Shown here: in pieces, positions 24,485 to 32,710 of the stretch
Numbering within the stretch: the first letter of the stretch is position 1
Layout: every line of letters begins with the position of its first letter
Origin: Zoogloea sp016790385
GTDB taxonomy: Bacteria; Pseudomonadota; Gammaproteobacteria; Burkholderiales; Rhodocyclaceae
Strand: one strand, 5' to 3'
Assembly: GCF_041916735.1 (NCBI RefSeq)
Contig: NZ_JAYRYY010000019.1
DNA: 64,000 bases
Notes under the pieces: model-generated
The model's database searches: none
Seen by the model: only the letters and a program-made list of their open reading frames with translations
What the model was told of the DNA's origin: nothing
Position numbers and translations under genes: made by a program

Positions 24485-27106
24485 TCACAGGGTGGCAAGG
24501 AAGGCGGTGACGGCCTTCTTGTCGGCTTCGGAGAGGTCCTCGCCGAAGCGGTGGCCCTCGTTCTCCACCAGCTGGTCGCAGCTCTGGTAGTGGGCGGCCA
24601 GGAAGTCACGCTTCTCGCGAAGGATCTCCACGAAGCGCGCCGGGTTTTTCAGCACGTCATCGGCGATGCCCTGGAGGGTGGGCAACAGGTCTTTCTTGCC
24701 GGCAGCCTCCAGCCGGGCCGGGTCACGCTTGGCCAGGAAGAGATCACCGATGAGCTGTTTGTGGAGCAGGCCGTTGAGGAAGCCGGCGCTCACGCCCATG
24801 GGGATCTTCACCTGACCGAAGCCGCCCAGGGGCTTCTCGATCTTGCCCTCGACGGGGCGGATGCCCAGGTCGATGAGCAGATCGGCATTGGTCAGGGTGA
24901 TCTTGCGGCCCCGCTCGCCCGGGTGCAGCAGCTCGTGCATGGAACGCTTGTAGAGGTCGAAGCGCCCCTCCACGCTGGGGTCGTAGCGCAGGCATTCGGG
25001 CTGGCTGGCGAGCAGATGATTGTCGGCATCGGCGTAGCGGGCGCGGTGGAAGTCGTTGTCCTTGTTGGCGGGCTTGCCGCAGATCTCCGGGCCGATGGCG
25101 TTGTTGTGCATGAAGGGCGCGGTGCTCCATACATTGACCAGGGAGATGTTGCGCAGGTAGCCCCGCCCGCCGTTCTTGAGGGCCTCGGGTTCCGGGATGT
25201 CGGCCACCACACCGCGGCCGCGCAGGCTGTCTGAGCCGTACTCCATGTAGAGGTGGCCGGCCATGTGGTTGGAGTGCAGGGCCCGGCAGCGGAAAGTGCC
25301 CACCTCGGTCACCGGTACGGTCTGGTCATTGCCCAGGAAATCGGCGCGCACCTTGCGCGGGTGGGCTTCATTGGGGGCGGCGAAGTCGCGGCTCTTGAAG
25401 GGTCCGCCCTCCGCCTCGGGGATACTCGAATGGCAGCGGGCGCAGTTGTCGGCAAACACCGCCTGCCCCCGGGCCACGGCACCCTTGCCGAACTCCTTCT
25501 CCAGATCAGCCACCAGGTCGGCACGGGTATAGGCCGCCGTCGGGCTCTTGGCCTTGCGGGCGTTGGCGCGAGCGGCATGCAGGTCGGTCTCGTCGGACTC
25601 GGCCGAGGCAAAGAAGTCGAGGATGTTCTGCAGGCGGTCTTCAACCGCCCGGAAGCTCGGGCAATCGCGCCGACACTGGCCCACGTTGAAGGGTGTCTGG
25701 CCGAAGCCGCGCTGCTCTGGGTCCACCTGACGCATGTCGGTGAAGTGATTGACCCAGCACTGCTCGGCGCAGGAGCCGATGTTGAAATACACCCGCTGGA
25801 TGGCCTCGTGGGCGCCGGTCGAATCCTCCCCACCCTTCAGGATGTGATGCACGCCGGGCAGATTGACCTTGGTGCCGCCCAGGAAAACAGGCGTCACGTC
25901 GTCGTTGCGGGTGCTGAACTGCCAACACTTGCCCTGACGGCCGGGCTCGCACCAGCACTTGGCCTCGTCCTTCTCGGCGCCGCACTGGGCCACCTTGCGC
26001 CACTTGCTCACTGCCTCGCCCTTGAACACCGGGCGCTGGGCCACGTTGATCAGCGCATTGATGGTGCCCGGGTTGTTCACCTGGTCGTGGGAGATGGCCG
26101 AGGTGTCGGTGACGCCCGGGCGGGCATGGGCGAACATCTGGTATTCAAGGGCGGTCTTGTGCATGCCGGAGCCGAGCAGTTCGGACATGCGGGTGTACTG
26201 GTTGCCCACCAGGCCCTTGATGTTCTCCCACTTGGGATGGGCCGGGTCGGCCGGCGGGTTGAGGGGGTCGAAGGCGATGTGGCAGGAGCCGCAGGAGGTG
26301 CCGATCAGGAAGGGCGGCTCGATGGACGCATCAGCCAGCTTGCTGACCCGGCTGTCAGACTCGATGCCGGTGACGCCGTCCATCTTGCGGTTGAAGCCGG
26401 ACCAGCCGGCCGTTCCGCCATTCACCGCTGTCCAGCGCGCGGCATCGAAGCGGGGGTTGGGGAACTTGCGGATACCCAGGGCGCCGGTGGAGGTGCCGAA
26501 GCGGAGGTCGCAGGCGCTGTGACGCTGATCCATCTTTCCGCCCTGGCTGTGGGGATCCTCCGGGTCGAGGGCGGCGTCCTTCAGGCCGCAGGCCGGGTCC
26601 ACGTAGCCGGGCTTGCCCACGTACTTCAGGAGCACGTCGTCACCGGGGCACCAGTCGAAACCGTAGGTTTCATCCAGGGACTTGGCCGGGCAGCCCTCCG
26701 AGCCCGGGGTGCAGCAGGAAGGGTCGTTGATGATGCCCCAGGCCCAGAAGCGGTCGTCCCGCTGGTCGGCCCGTAGCACACGGAACCAGTCCACCAGCAC
26801 GCCGACCCGCTGTTGGAAGGTGTAGGTGTGAAAGCGCTCGTTGCCACCTGTGGCCTTGAACCAGATCAGCCGGCCGACGCATTCCGACTCACTCAGCCCT
26901 TCCCGGGCGCAGGCTTCCCGATAAGGCAGATCCTGATCCTGGATGCCCGGGTCGGGCACGGGAGTCACCGGTGGCGACAGGGCCACCGGCGTGTCGGCCG
27001 CATGGGCCGGCGCAGCGGCCTGCACGGGCCCCTCGTCGGGGCCGATGGCCAGATAAGCGGCAAGAATTGCAAGAACGGCCAAGACGGCCAGTGCAGTGCG
27101 CTTCAT
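24485..27106 (-). CDS. Very large di-heme c-type cytochrome, first gene of operon
   Basis: 873 residues from ATG 27106, chosen because GAGGGA lies upstream and the hydrophobic export signal (KRTALAVLAVLAILAAYLAI) follows at once. Heme motifs are CGSCH (near 275, followed by IAFDPLNPPADPAHPKWENI) and CARCH (near 557). A late TAPFMHNN motif resembles the distal-heme loop of di-heme peroxidases. Many extra cysteines (SCCTPGSEGC, CGAEKDEAKCWC, CAEQC) suggest disulfides. It leads a tight operon with a lipoprotein and three further cytochromes. A distant relation to RoxA/MauG-type oxygenases is possible but unproven. Confidence 0.72.
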   Translation of the reverse strand: MKRTALAVLAVLAILAAYLAIGPDEGPVQAAAPAHAADTPVALSPPVTPVPDPGIQDQDLPYREACAREGLSESECVGRLIWFKATGGNERFHTYTFQQRVGVLVDWFRVLRADQRDDRFWAWGIINDPSCCTPGSEGCPAKSLDETYGFDWCPGDDVLLKYVGKPGYVDPACGLKDAALDPEDPHSQGGKMDQRHSACDLRFGTSTGALGIRKFPNPRFDAARWTAVNGGTAGWSGFNRKMDGVTGIESDSRVSKLADASIEPPFLIGTSCGSCHIAFDPLNPPADPAHPKWENIKGLVGNQYTRMSELLGSGMHKTALEYQMFAHARPGVTDTSAISHDQVNNPGTINALINVAQRPVFKGEAVSKWRKVAQCGAEKDEAKCWCEPGRQGKCWQFSTRNDDVTPVFLGGTKVNLPGVHHILKGGEDSTGAHEAIQRVYFNIGSCAEQCWVNHFTDMRQVDPEQRGFGQTPFNVGQCRRDCPSFRAVEDRLQNILDFFASAESDETDLHAARANARKAKSPTAAYTRADLVADLEKEFGKGAVARGQAVFADNCARCHSSIPEAEGGPFKSRDFAAPNEAHPRKVRADFLGNDQTVPVTEVGTFRCRALHSNHMAGHLYMEYGSDSLRGRGVVADIPEPEALKNGGRGYLRNISLVNVWSTAPFMHNNAIGPEICGKPANKDNDFHRARYADADNHLLASQPECLRYDPSVEGRFDLYKRSMHELLHPGERGRKITLTNADLLIDLGIRPVEGKIEKPLGGFGQVKIPMGVSAGFLNGLLHKQLIGDLFLAKRDPARLEAAGKKDLLPTLQGIADDVLKNPARFVEILREKRDFLAAHYQSCDQLVENEGHRFGEDLSEADKKAVTAFLATL

Positions 27107-27219
27107 GGATGCATCCCTCATCACGGAAGACTGCATGCCGGCGCCCCCCGCTTCTGTCTGGCGCATCAGGCGCTCTGGTATCGAAGGCAGGACTCTCTGT
27201 CGGGGCCGGTTATGAGGGT

Positions 27220-27228
27220 GTTATAGCA
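27220..27228 (-). promoter_or_regulatory. Candidate extended -10 promoter of the cytochrome operon
   Basis: On the minus strand the sequence TGCTATAAC forms an extended -10 (TGn plus TATAAC) about 115 bp upstream of the first operon gene. A poor -35-like TTGCAT lies 21 bp further up. It is the only AT-rich hexamer in this gap. Confidence 0.3.
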
Positions 27229-27265
27229 AAGATCCCCCTCCCCGCAATGCAACATGATTGCCCCG

Positions 27266-28174
27266 TCAGGGCAGGCCGGCGTCCCAGTAGGGCGATGGGC
27301 CGATGCGTTCGGCCAGGTAGTCGGCGAGGGCGCGCACCCGGGTGGGCAGGTAACGGTTGCTCGGAAATACCGCGTGAATGCCCAGCTCGGGGCCGGGAAA
27401 CTCCACCAGCAGCGCTTCCAGAAGGCCGGCACGGACGGCCGGGGCGGCGATGAAACTGGGCTGGCGGGCGATGCCCAGGCCACGCTGACAGGCATCCAGC
27501 AGGGCATCACCGCTGTTGGCCTGGAGACGGCCGCCCACGGGCACCCACTGCATCTCGCCGTCGACACGGTAGGGCCAGGTGGCGCGGGCGGTGCCGGTGT
27601 AACCGAGACACTGGTGGGCCGCCAGATCGGCGGGTGTCCGGGGCCGGCCATGGCGGGCCAGGTATTCGGGGGAGGCCAGGGTCAGGAGACGCGAGGTGCT
27701 GATGCGCCGGGCCACCTGGGTCGGATCAAGCTGGGAGGTGATGCGGATGGCCATGTCGAAGCCCGACTCGATGAGATTGACCTGGCGGTCATTGAAATCG
27801 ATGTCCAGATTCACCCCGGGATAGGTGGTGATGAAGTCGGCCACCAGGGGCGCCAGGTGACGCACGCCAAAGCTCACCGGCACGCTGATGCGGATCGGCC
27901 CGCGCGGTATCCGGTCGCCGCCGGACAGATCGCCCTCTGCGGCATCCACCAGCGCAAGAATCTCGCGGCAGCGCTCCAGGTAGACCTCGCCCTCGGCAGT
28001 GAGCTTGAGGCTGCGCGTGCTGCGGGCGATCAGCTTGACGCCCAGGTGTGCCTCAAGGGCAGCAATGCTGCGGGTTATCGCCGAACGGGCCAGCCCCAGA
28101 TGCTCGGCAACGGCGGTGAAACTGCCGGCCTCAGCCACGCGAATGAACACCGCCATGCCATCGAGTCGATCCAT
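27266..28174 (-). CDS. LysR-family transcriptional regulator
   Basis: 302 residues from ATG 28174 (MDRLDGMAVFIRVAEAGSFT). The N-terminal HTH includes RSAITRSIAALEAHLGVKLI; the effector domain begins near 90 with PRGPIRISVPVSFG. It is of the YafC/DsdC-like type often found divergent from oxidoreductases, and here faces the NmrA-like gene with a 102-bp gap. It also lies directly upstream, same strand, of the cytochrome operon, but a separate promoter candidate lies between. Probable target: 28277-31721. Confidence 0.87.
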   Translation of the reverse strand: MDRLDGMAVFIRVAEAGSFTAVAEHLGLARSAITRSIAALEAHLGVKLIARSTRSLKLTAEGEVYLERCREILALVDAAEGDLSGGDRIPRGPIRISVPVSFGVRHLAPLVADFITTYPGVNLDIDFNDRQVNLIESGFDMAIRITSQLDPTQVARRISTSRLLTLASPEYLARHGRPRTPADLAAHQCLGYTGTARATWPYRVDGEMQWVPVGGRLQANSGDALLDACQRGLGIARQPSFIAAPAVRAGLLEALLVEFPGPELGIHAVFPSNRYLPTRVRALADYLAERIGPSPYWDAGLP

Positions 28175-28276
28175 TGTTTCATATTCGGCAACAAATAATT
28201 TCCCATTAAAGGCTATTTCAAGCCGAATCGAAAGCCTAAAGTACGCCCATCGCAATCTCTAACCAGGGAAACCACC

Positions 28277-29158
28277 GTGATCCTCGTCACCGGCGCCAAC
28301 GGCCAGCTCGGCCGGCGCATCGTCCAGCACCTCATCGCCCGCGAGCCCTCGCTGCTCGACGGACGGCTGGGCGTGAGCGTGCGCGACCCGGCCCGGGCCA
28401 CCGAACTGGCCAGCCGTGGGGTGATCGTCCGGAAGGCTGACTTCGACCAGCCCGACGCCATGGCCACCGCCTTTGCCGGCGTTCGCCGCCTGGTGCTGGT
28501 GTCCACCGACGGCCCCGGTGCAGAGCGTAGCGCTCGGCATCGCAGGGCGATCAATGCGGCCCTCGCCGCCGGCGTCAGTCACATCCTGTACACGAGTCTT
28601 CTCGGTGCCGATGCCGACCGCCCCACCGAACCGGCCGCGGCCCACAGGGAAACCGAGTCGGCGCTGCAACACTGCGGCGTGGCCCACACTGTGCTGCGCA
28701 ACCCCCTTTACGCCGACGACCTGCCCCGCCTCGCTGAGCCCGCCTTGGCCCAGGGGGTGTGGCGCCTGCCCGCGGGTGATGGACGGGTGAGCCTGGTGTC
28801 CCGCGACGAACTGGCCCAGGCCATTGCCGCCGCCGCGCTGGCGCCGCGTCTCGACAAGCGCGTGTATGAACTCACCGGTCAGGCCGCCCTCTCCTATGCC
28901 GACATCGCCGCCCGCATCGCCCGGGTAAGCGGCCGCCCCCTGACCTACGAGGCGGTGTCGGCCGAGGCGTACAGCGGGAGCCTTGAGGCCCGAGGCACGC
29001 CGGCACGACTGGTCGCCACGCTGGTCGAGCTTTTGACCAGCGTCGCCACCTCCCGGCTGGCCACCACCTGCAATGATTTCGCCGCATTGGTGGGCCACCC
29101 GCCCAAGTCCCTGGACTGTCTGATCCACGAATATTTCGCCCCGAGGAGTCCCGCATGA
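28277..29158 (+). CDS. NmrA/QOR2-like NAD(P)H-binding oxidoreductase
   Basis: 293 residues with a GTG start (28277) preceded by CAGGGA. The N-terminal Rossmann motif ILVTGANGQLGRRIV and the atypical-SDR layout (FAGVRRLVLVSTDGPGAE, HILYTSLLGAD, HTVLRNPLYADDL) match QOR2/QorB-type quinone reductases. The stop overlaps the next start (ATGA). It is first gene of a divergent LysR-controlled operon. Likely reduces quinones or related carbonyls, inferred from family only. Confidence 0.83.
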   Translation: MILVTGANGQLGRRIVQHLIAREPSLLDGRLGVSVRDPARATELASRGVIVRKADFDQPDAMATAFAGVRRLVLVSTDGPGAERSARHRRAINAALAAGVSHILYTSLLGADADRPTEPAAAHRETESALQHCGVAHTVLRNPLYADDLPRLAEPALAQGVWRLPAGDGRVSLVSRDELAQAIAAAALAPRLDKRVYELTGQAALSYADIAARIARVSGRPLTYEAVSAEAYSGSLEARGTPARLVATLVELLTSVATSRLATTCNDFAALVGHPPKSLDCLIHEYFAPRSPA

Positions 29159-29970
29159 GCCCCCGACACCCCGTCCTCTTCGTTTCCCATGGCGCACCAG
29201 ATGTGCTGCTCAAGCCCGGCGCCAGCGTGGCCCTGTGGCAGCGCCTGGGCAGCGAGTTGCCCCGCCCCCGGGCCATCCTGGTGATTTCGGCCCACTGGGC
29301 GGCCCGCGAGCCGACCGTCAGCACCGCCTCGAAGCCCGACACCATCCATGACTTCGGTGGCTTCCCCAACGCCCTCTACGCCATGAGCTACCCGGCACCC
29401 GGCGCACCGGCCCTCGCCGCCCGGGTGCGCGAACTGCTTGCCGGCGCCGACCTGCCCTGTGCCGAAACCCCCGACCGGGGTCTCGACCACGGCGCGTGGA
29501 TTCCGCTGAAGGCCATGTATCCCCAGGCCGACATCCCGGTGGTGGAGCTCGCCCTGCAACCCTTTGCCGGCACCGACTGGCATCGACGCATCGGCGCCGC
29601 CCTGCGGCCCCTTCGCGACGAAGGCGTGCTGATCCTGGCCTCGGGCGCGGTCACCCATAACTTCGGCTGGCTCACCTGGGGCGAGAACAGCAAGCCCGTA
29701 GAGGCTGCCCAGGCCTTTGCCGCGTGGTTGGGCGATGCCCTGGCCCGGGACGACCGGCCGGCCCTGCTCGACTACCGCCACCAGTCAGCCCACGGCGCGG
29801 CCGCCCACCCCAGCGAGGAACACCTGCTGCCGTTGTTCTCGGCCCTCGGTGCAGCGAACCCGGGCGAAATCCCCCTGCGCCTGGAACCGGAGTACACCTA
29901 CGGTGGTCTGGCCATGGACGCCTATCTGTGGCAGGACGCAAGCCCCGCCCCCTTCAACCCGGAGCACTGA
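29155..29970 (+). CDS. DODA-type extradiol ring-cleavage dioxygenase (LigB fold)
   Basis: 271 residues. Iron-ligand regions LFVSHGAPDVLL, ILVISAHWAAREPTV, GLDHGAWIPLKAMYP and LILASGAVTHNFGW are those of the 4,5-DOPA dioxygenase/YgiD family. It opens catechol rings extradiol, with Fe(II) or Zn. Translationally coupled to the NmrA-like gene by ATGA and followed 2 bp later by cytochrome b561. A catechol or quinone-linked stress function is plausible (inference). Confidence 0.88.
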   Translation: MSPRHPVLFVSHGAPDVLLKPGASVALWQRLGSELPRPRAILVISAHWAAREPTVSTASKPDTIHDFGGFPNALYAMSYPAPGAPALAARVRELLAGADLPCAETPDRGLDHGAWIPLKAMYPQADIPVVELALQPFAGTDWHRRIGAALRPLRDEGVLILASGAVTHNFGWLTWGENSKPVEAAQAFAAWLGDALARDDRPALLDYRHQSAHGAAAHPSEEHLLPLFSALGAANPGEIPLRLEPEYTYGGLAMDAYLWQDASPAPFNPEH

Positions 29971-29972
29971 AC

Positions 29973-30512
29973 ATGAACTTCCCGACCCCACGCTACACCG
30001 GGCCCGCCATCGCCGCCCACTGGGTGATCGCAGCCCTGATCCTGGTCGCCTTCCCCTTGGGCGTGTACATGCACGAGCTGCCCCTGTCACCTACCAAGCT
30101 CAAGCTTTACTCGTATCACAAGTGGATTGGCATCACCGTGCTGCTGCTCTTCGTGCCGCGCATCCTGTGGCGCATCACCCACCGCCCCCCCGCGCCGCTG
30201 CCCATGCCGGCGTGGCAGCACAAGATTGCCGAAGGCACGCACCACCTCCTCTACCTGCTGATGTTCCTGGTGCCCCTGTCGGGCTGGCTGATGAGTTCGG
30301 CCAAGGGATTTCAGGTGGTGTATTTCGGCGTGCTGCCCCTGCCCGACCTGGTGGGCAAGAGTGAAGAGCTGGGCGACCTGCTGAAGGAAGTCCATGAAGC
30401 CCTCAACTTCGGTCTGCTGACCCTTGTCGGCCTGCACGTGGCCGGTGCGCTCAAGCACGTGATCATCGACAAGGACGGCACCCTGCGCCGCATGCTGCCC
30501 TTTGGCAAATGA
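29973..30512 (+). CDS. Cytochrome b561 (CybB-type di-heme membrane protein)
   Basis: 179 residues, four transmembrane helices. Candidate heme-ligand histidines lie in IAAHWVIAAL (TM1), YSYHKWIGI (TM2), GTHHLLYLL (TM3) and GLHVAGALKHVI (TM4). The family moves electrons between quinol and periplasmic acceptors. Its neighbours are two YceI proteins, a combination often seen because YceI binds isoprenoid quinones. The start is ATG 29973, 2 bp after the dioxygenase stop. Confidence 0.9.
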   Translation: MNFPTPRYTGPAIAAHWVIAALILVAFPLGVYMHELPLSPTKLKLYSYHKWIGITVLLLFVPRILWRITHRPPAPLPMPAWQHKIAEGTHHLLYLLMFLVPLSGWLMSSAKGFQVVYFGVLPLPDLVGKSEELGDLLKEVHEALNFGLLTLVGLHVAGALKHVIIDKDGTLRRMLPFGK

Positions 30513-30535
30513 ACAAACGACTCCAAGGAGAAACC

Positions 30536-31102
30536 ATGAAATTTCGCACCCTCGCCCTGACTGCCGCCGTGCTGATGGCCGGCACCGCCCACGCTGTCGA
30601 GTTCAATCAGGTGGATGTGAGTAAGAGCAGCCTGGCCTTCTCGTCCAAGCAGATGGGCGTACCCGTCCCGGGCAACTTCAAGCGCTTCACCAGCCAGATC
30701 GCCTTCGACCCGGCCAAGCCCACCGCGGCCAGCACCACCCTTGAGATCGATCTGGCCAGCATCGACGCCGGCTCGAAGGACGCCAACGACGAGGTGGTGG
30801 GCAAGCAGTGGTTCAACGTCAAGGCCTTCCCCACCGCGAAGTTCGTGTCCACCGGCGTCAAGGCACTGGGCGGCAACCGCTATGAAGCCTTGGGCAAGAT
30901 GACCATCAAGGGCCAGACCCGCGACGTGGTTGCGCCCTTCACCTTCAAGCAGGAGGGCGCCAGCGGTGTATTCGACGGCGCCTTCGTGCTCAAGCGCATG
31001 GACTACAACATCGGCGAAGGCCCCTGGGCCGACGTCTCCGCCGTCGCCAACGAGATCGAGATCAAGTTCCACGTGGTGGCCAACGCCGCCGCCAAGAAGT
31101 AA
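30536..31102 (+). CDS. YceI-family periplasmic lipid/polyisoprenoid-binding protein (first copy)
   Basis: 188 residues from ATG 30536 after AAGGAG. Signal peptide about 1-20 (AGTAHAVE). The YceI lipocalin-like beta-barrel follows: VDVSKSSLAFSSKQMGVPV, KQWFNVKAFPTAKFVSTGVK, KMTIKGQTRDV and RMDYNIGEGPWAD. It binds amphiphilic or quinone-like ligands in the periplasm. It lies 23 bp after the cytochrome b561 gene, consistent with a functional link. Confidence 0.9.
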   Translation: MKFRTLALTAAVLMAGTAHAVEFNQVDVSKSSLAFSSKQMGVPVPGNFKRFTSQIAFDPAKPTAASTTLEIDLASIDAGSKDANDEVVGKQWFNVKAFPTAKFVSTGVKALGGNRYEALGKMTIKGQTRDVVAPFTFKQEGASGVFDGAFVLKRMDYNIGEGPWADVSAVANEIEIKFHVVANAAAKK

Positions 31103-31154
31103 GTCAGCCTCAACCCCAACTCATCAATCCAAACCCAGTAAAACGGAGAACAGC

Positions 31155-31721
31155 ATGAAGAAACTCATCACCCTGGCCATTGCAGCCACCCTGTCCACCG
31201 CCGCCTTTGCCGCGCCGGAGACCTACACCATGGACGGCACGCACACCTTCCCGCGTTTCGAATACAGCCACTTCGGCTACTCGACCCAGCTCTCACGCTT
31301 TGACAAGACCACCGGCACGGTGACCCTGGACAAGGCCGCCAAGACCGGCGCGGTGGATGTGACCATCGATGCCACCTCGGTGAACACCGGCTACCCGCTG
31401 TTCAACCAGCACATCCAGGGCGAGGACTTCTTTGACACCGCCAAGTACCCCACCATCACCTACAAGTCCACCAAGGTGAACTTTGACGGCGACAAACCCG
31501 CTAGCGTCGAAGGCAACCTGACCATCAAGGGTGTCACCAAGCCTGTCACCCTGACCGTCACTTCCTTCCACTGCATGCCTCACCCCATGCTCAAGAAGGA
31601 CGCCTGCGGCGCCAACGCCACCGCCACCATCAAGCGCAGCGAGTTCAACGCCGGCAAGTACGCCCCCTACGTGGGCGACGACGTCAAACTGACCATCGCC
31701 GTGGAAGCCATCAAGCAGTAA
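31155..31721 (+). CDS. YceI-family periplasmic lipid/polyisoprenoid-binding protein (second copy)
   Basis: 188 residues, signal peptide about 1-19 (STAAFAAPE). Barrel motifs are YTMDGTHTFPRFEYSHFGYS, GEDFFDTAKYPTITYKSTK, NLTIKGVTKPVTLTV and RSEFNAGKYAPYVGDDV. It belongs to the classical YceI subtype and is more distant from the first copy, so the two are not a recent duplication. Start ATG 31155 after CGGAG. Last gene of the operon beginning at 28277. Confidence 0.9.
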   Translation: MKKLITLAIAATLSTAAFAAPETYTMDGTHTFPRFEYSHFGYSTQLSRFDKTTGTVTLDKAAKTGAVDVTIDATSVNTGYPLFNQHIQGEDFFDTAKYPTITYKSTKVNFDGDKPASVEGNLTIKGVTKPVTLTVTSFHCMPHPMLKKDACGANATATIKRSEFNAGKYAPYVGDDVKLTIAVEAIKQ

Positions 31722-31734
31722 GTCAGGCCTTCAA

Positions 31735-31763
31735 CGCCCCCCGCGCGCTACGTGCGGGGGGCG
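31735..31763. terminator. GC-rich hairpin after the yceI genes
   Basis: CGCCCCCCGC / GCGGGGGGCG, 10-bp stem with a 9-nt loop, 14 bp after the second yceI stop. No T-tract follows, so it may be a factor-assisted terminator or a 3'-end stabiliser. Confidence 0.5.
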
Positions 31764-31832
31764 GCCTGAAGCTGCCCGGGTTGCCGCGCGTCCAAAACAC
31801 CGGGACGCCCGCCGGACAGCGCGTTACCTGAA

Positions 31833-32345
31833 TTACAGCGTGCGCCCGCGCGCCCCGCGACGGACGCCTGCCGCAGCCAAGCCTGTCAGCAGCAGCGCCA
31901 GGGAAGTCGGCTCCGGGATATGCGAGCCCCGGTCAAGTGACCATATGCCTTGTTGAACGGCTCCGGCAGCGTCAATCAAAAACGATTGGTTGGAGTCATC
32001 GAGAGAGAAAAACCAGCCGTTTTCCGAAAAAACAAAGTCAACGTGCGGCCCATCGCCCTGGTCACTGTAGAAATAGGGTTGGAAAAGGACGCCGTTGAAC
32101 ACTACGTTCGACCAACCCAGTGCTGAAGACGTGAGCACGAAGTCACCGTTGACGTGAGTATCGTTCGGGTCGGAAATGCCGTCATAAAAGCCCTGAACCG
32201 GGGTGTCGTCAAAAGCCACCGACCCGGTGATGGTAGTCGCCCCAAAGGACACATTGATGCCCCAAGTCATCTGTGCCGCCTGAACCGGAGTGCCAAGGGC
32301 AAATGCAAGACCGGTGGCAGTCAGTAGTTTGATAATCGCTTTCAT
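31833..32345 (-). CDS. PEP-CTERM sorting domain protein
   Basis: 170 residues. N-terminal signal peptide (about 1-23, ending PVQAAQ), a beta-rich secreted body, and a C-terminal IPEPTSLALLLTGLAAAG plus RRGARGR tail: PEP motif, hydrophobic helix and basic end. Such proteins are processed by exosortase (EpsH/XrtA) and are linked to exopolysaccharide and floc formation. No exosortase gene is in this window. The start at 32345 follows GGGAGA. The body itself is not recognised. Confidence 0.85.
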   Translation of the reverse strand: MKAIIKLLTATGLAFALGTPVQAAQMTWGINVSFGATTITGSVAFDDTPVQGFYDGISDPNDTHVNGDFVLTSSALGWSNVVFNGVLFQPYFYSDQGDGPHVDFVFSENGWFFSLDDSNQSFLIDAAGAVQQGIWSLDRGSHIPEPTSLALLLTGLAAAGVRRGARGRTL

Positions 32346-32672
32346 GAATTCTCCCATTCCGATTGAAGCCGCATTGCAGCGGACAGGCACGAAGTCCGCT
32401 GACTCATTTGCCGCAAACCGTGCCAGCCACTCCAGCAAAATTCGTTCCTCGATTTGAAAAACCCATGGAATCAAGCAGCTGACACGGCCGGCCGGACGCC
32501 CCTGAAAGATTCTGTAAAACCATTCGACATGATTCGGTGAGCGCCGGCAACGGCGCCAAGGATCGGCGCAGCAGCGCCCAAATCCGCGAAAACGCATCTC
32601 CGTTGCGTAATTTTTTGAGCTACGCGGTCATCTTTCATTGGACCTCGGGCGTTGTGCACTGCACACTGTCAC
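32346..32672. other. Non-coding gap between divergent PEP-CTERM and acyltransferase genes
   Basis: About 330 bp, less GC-rich than its surroundings. It should contain the promoters of both divergent genes, but I cannot assign a convincing -35/-10 pair on either strand. No coding frame here resembles a known protein; an in-frame extension of the acyltransferase upstream to 32537 lacks family similarity. Confidence 0.5.
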
Positions 32673-32703
32673 CGTCGGGGCAGACCCAGAATCTGCCCCG
32701 ACG
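32673..32703. repeat. Perfect 12-bp inverted repeat just upstream of the acyltransferase start
   Basis: CGTCGGGGCAGA / TCTGCCCCGACG with a 7-nt loop, followed by CATTTTG and the ATG at 32711. It may be a short palindromic repeat, a leader hairpin or a weak terminator. Confidence 0.7.
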
Positions 32704-32710
32704 CATTTTG

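Noticed and set aside
21501..24590. 1029-codon plus-strand frame opposite the cytochrome operon
   Set aside because: It is a mirror of the minus-strand genes with heme motifs and signal peptides; its own sequence is biased and motif-free.
24485..27106. Naming the large cytochrome a rubber oxygenase (RoxA/RoxB)
   Set aside because: The superfamily resemblance is limited to heme motifs and short blocks; size and cysteine content differ and no search could be run.
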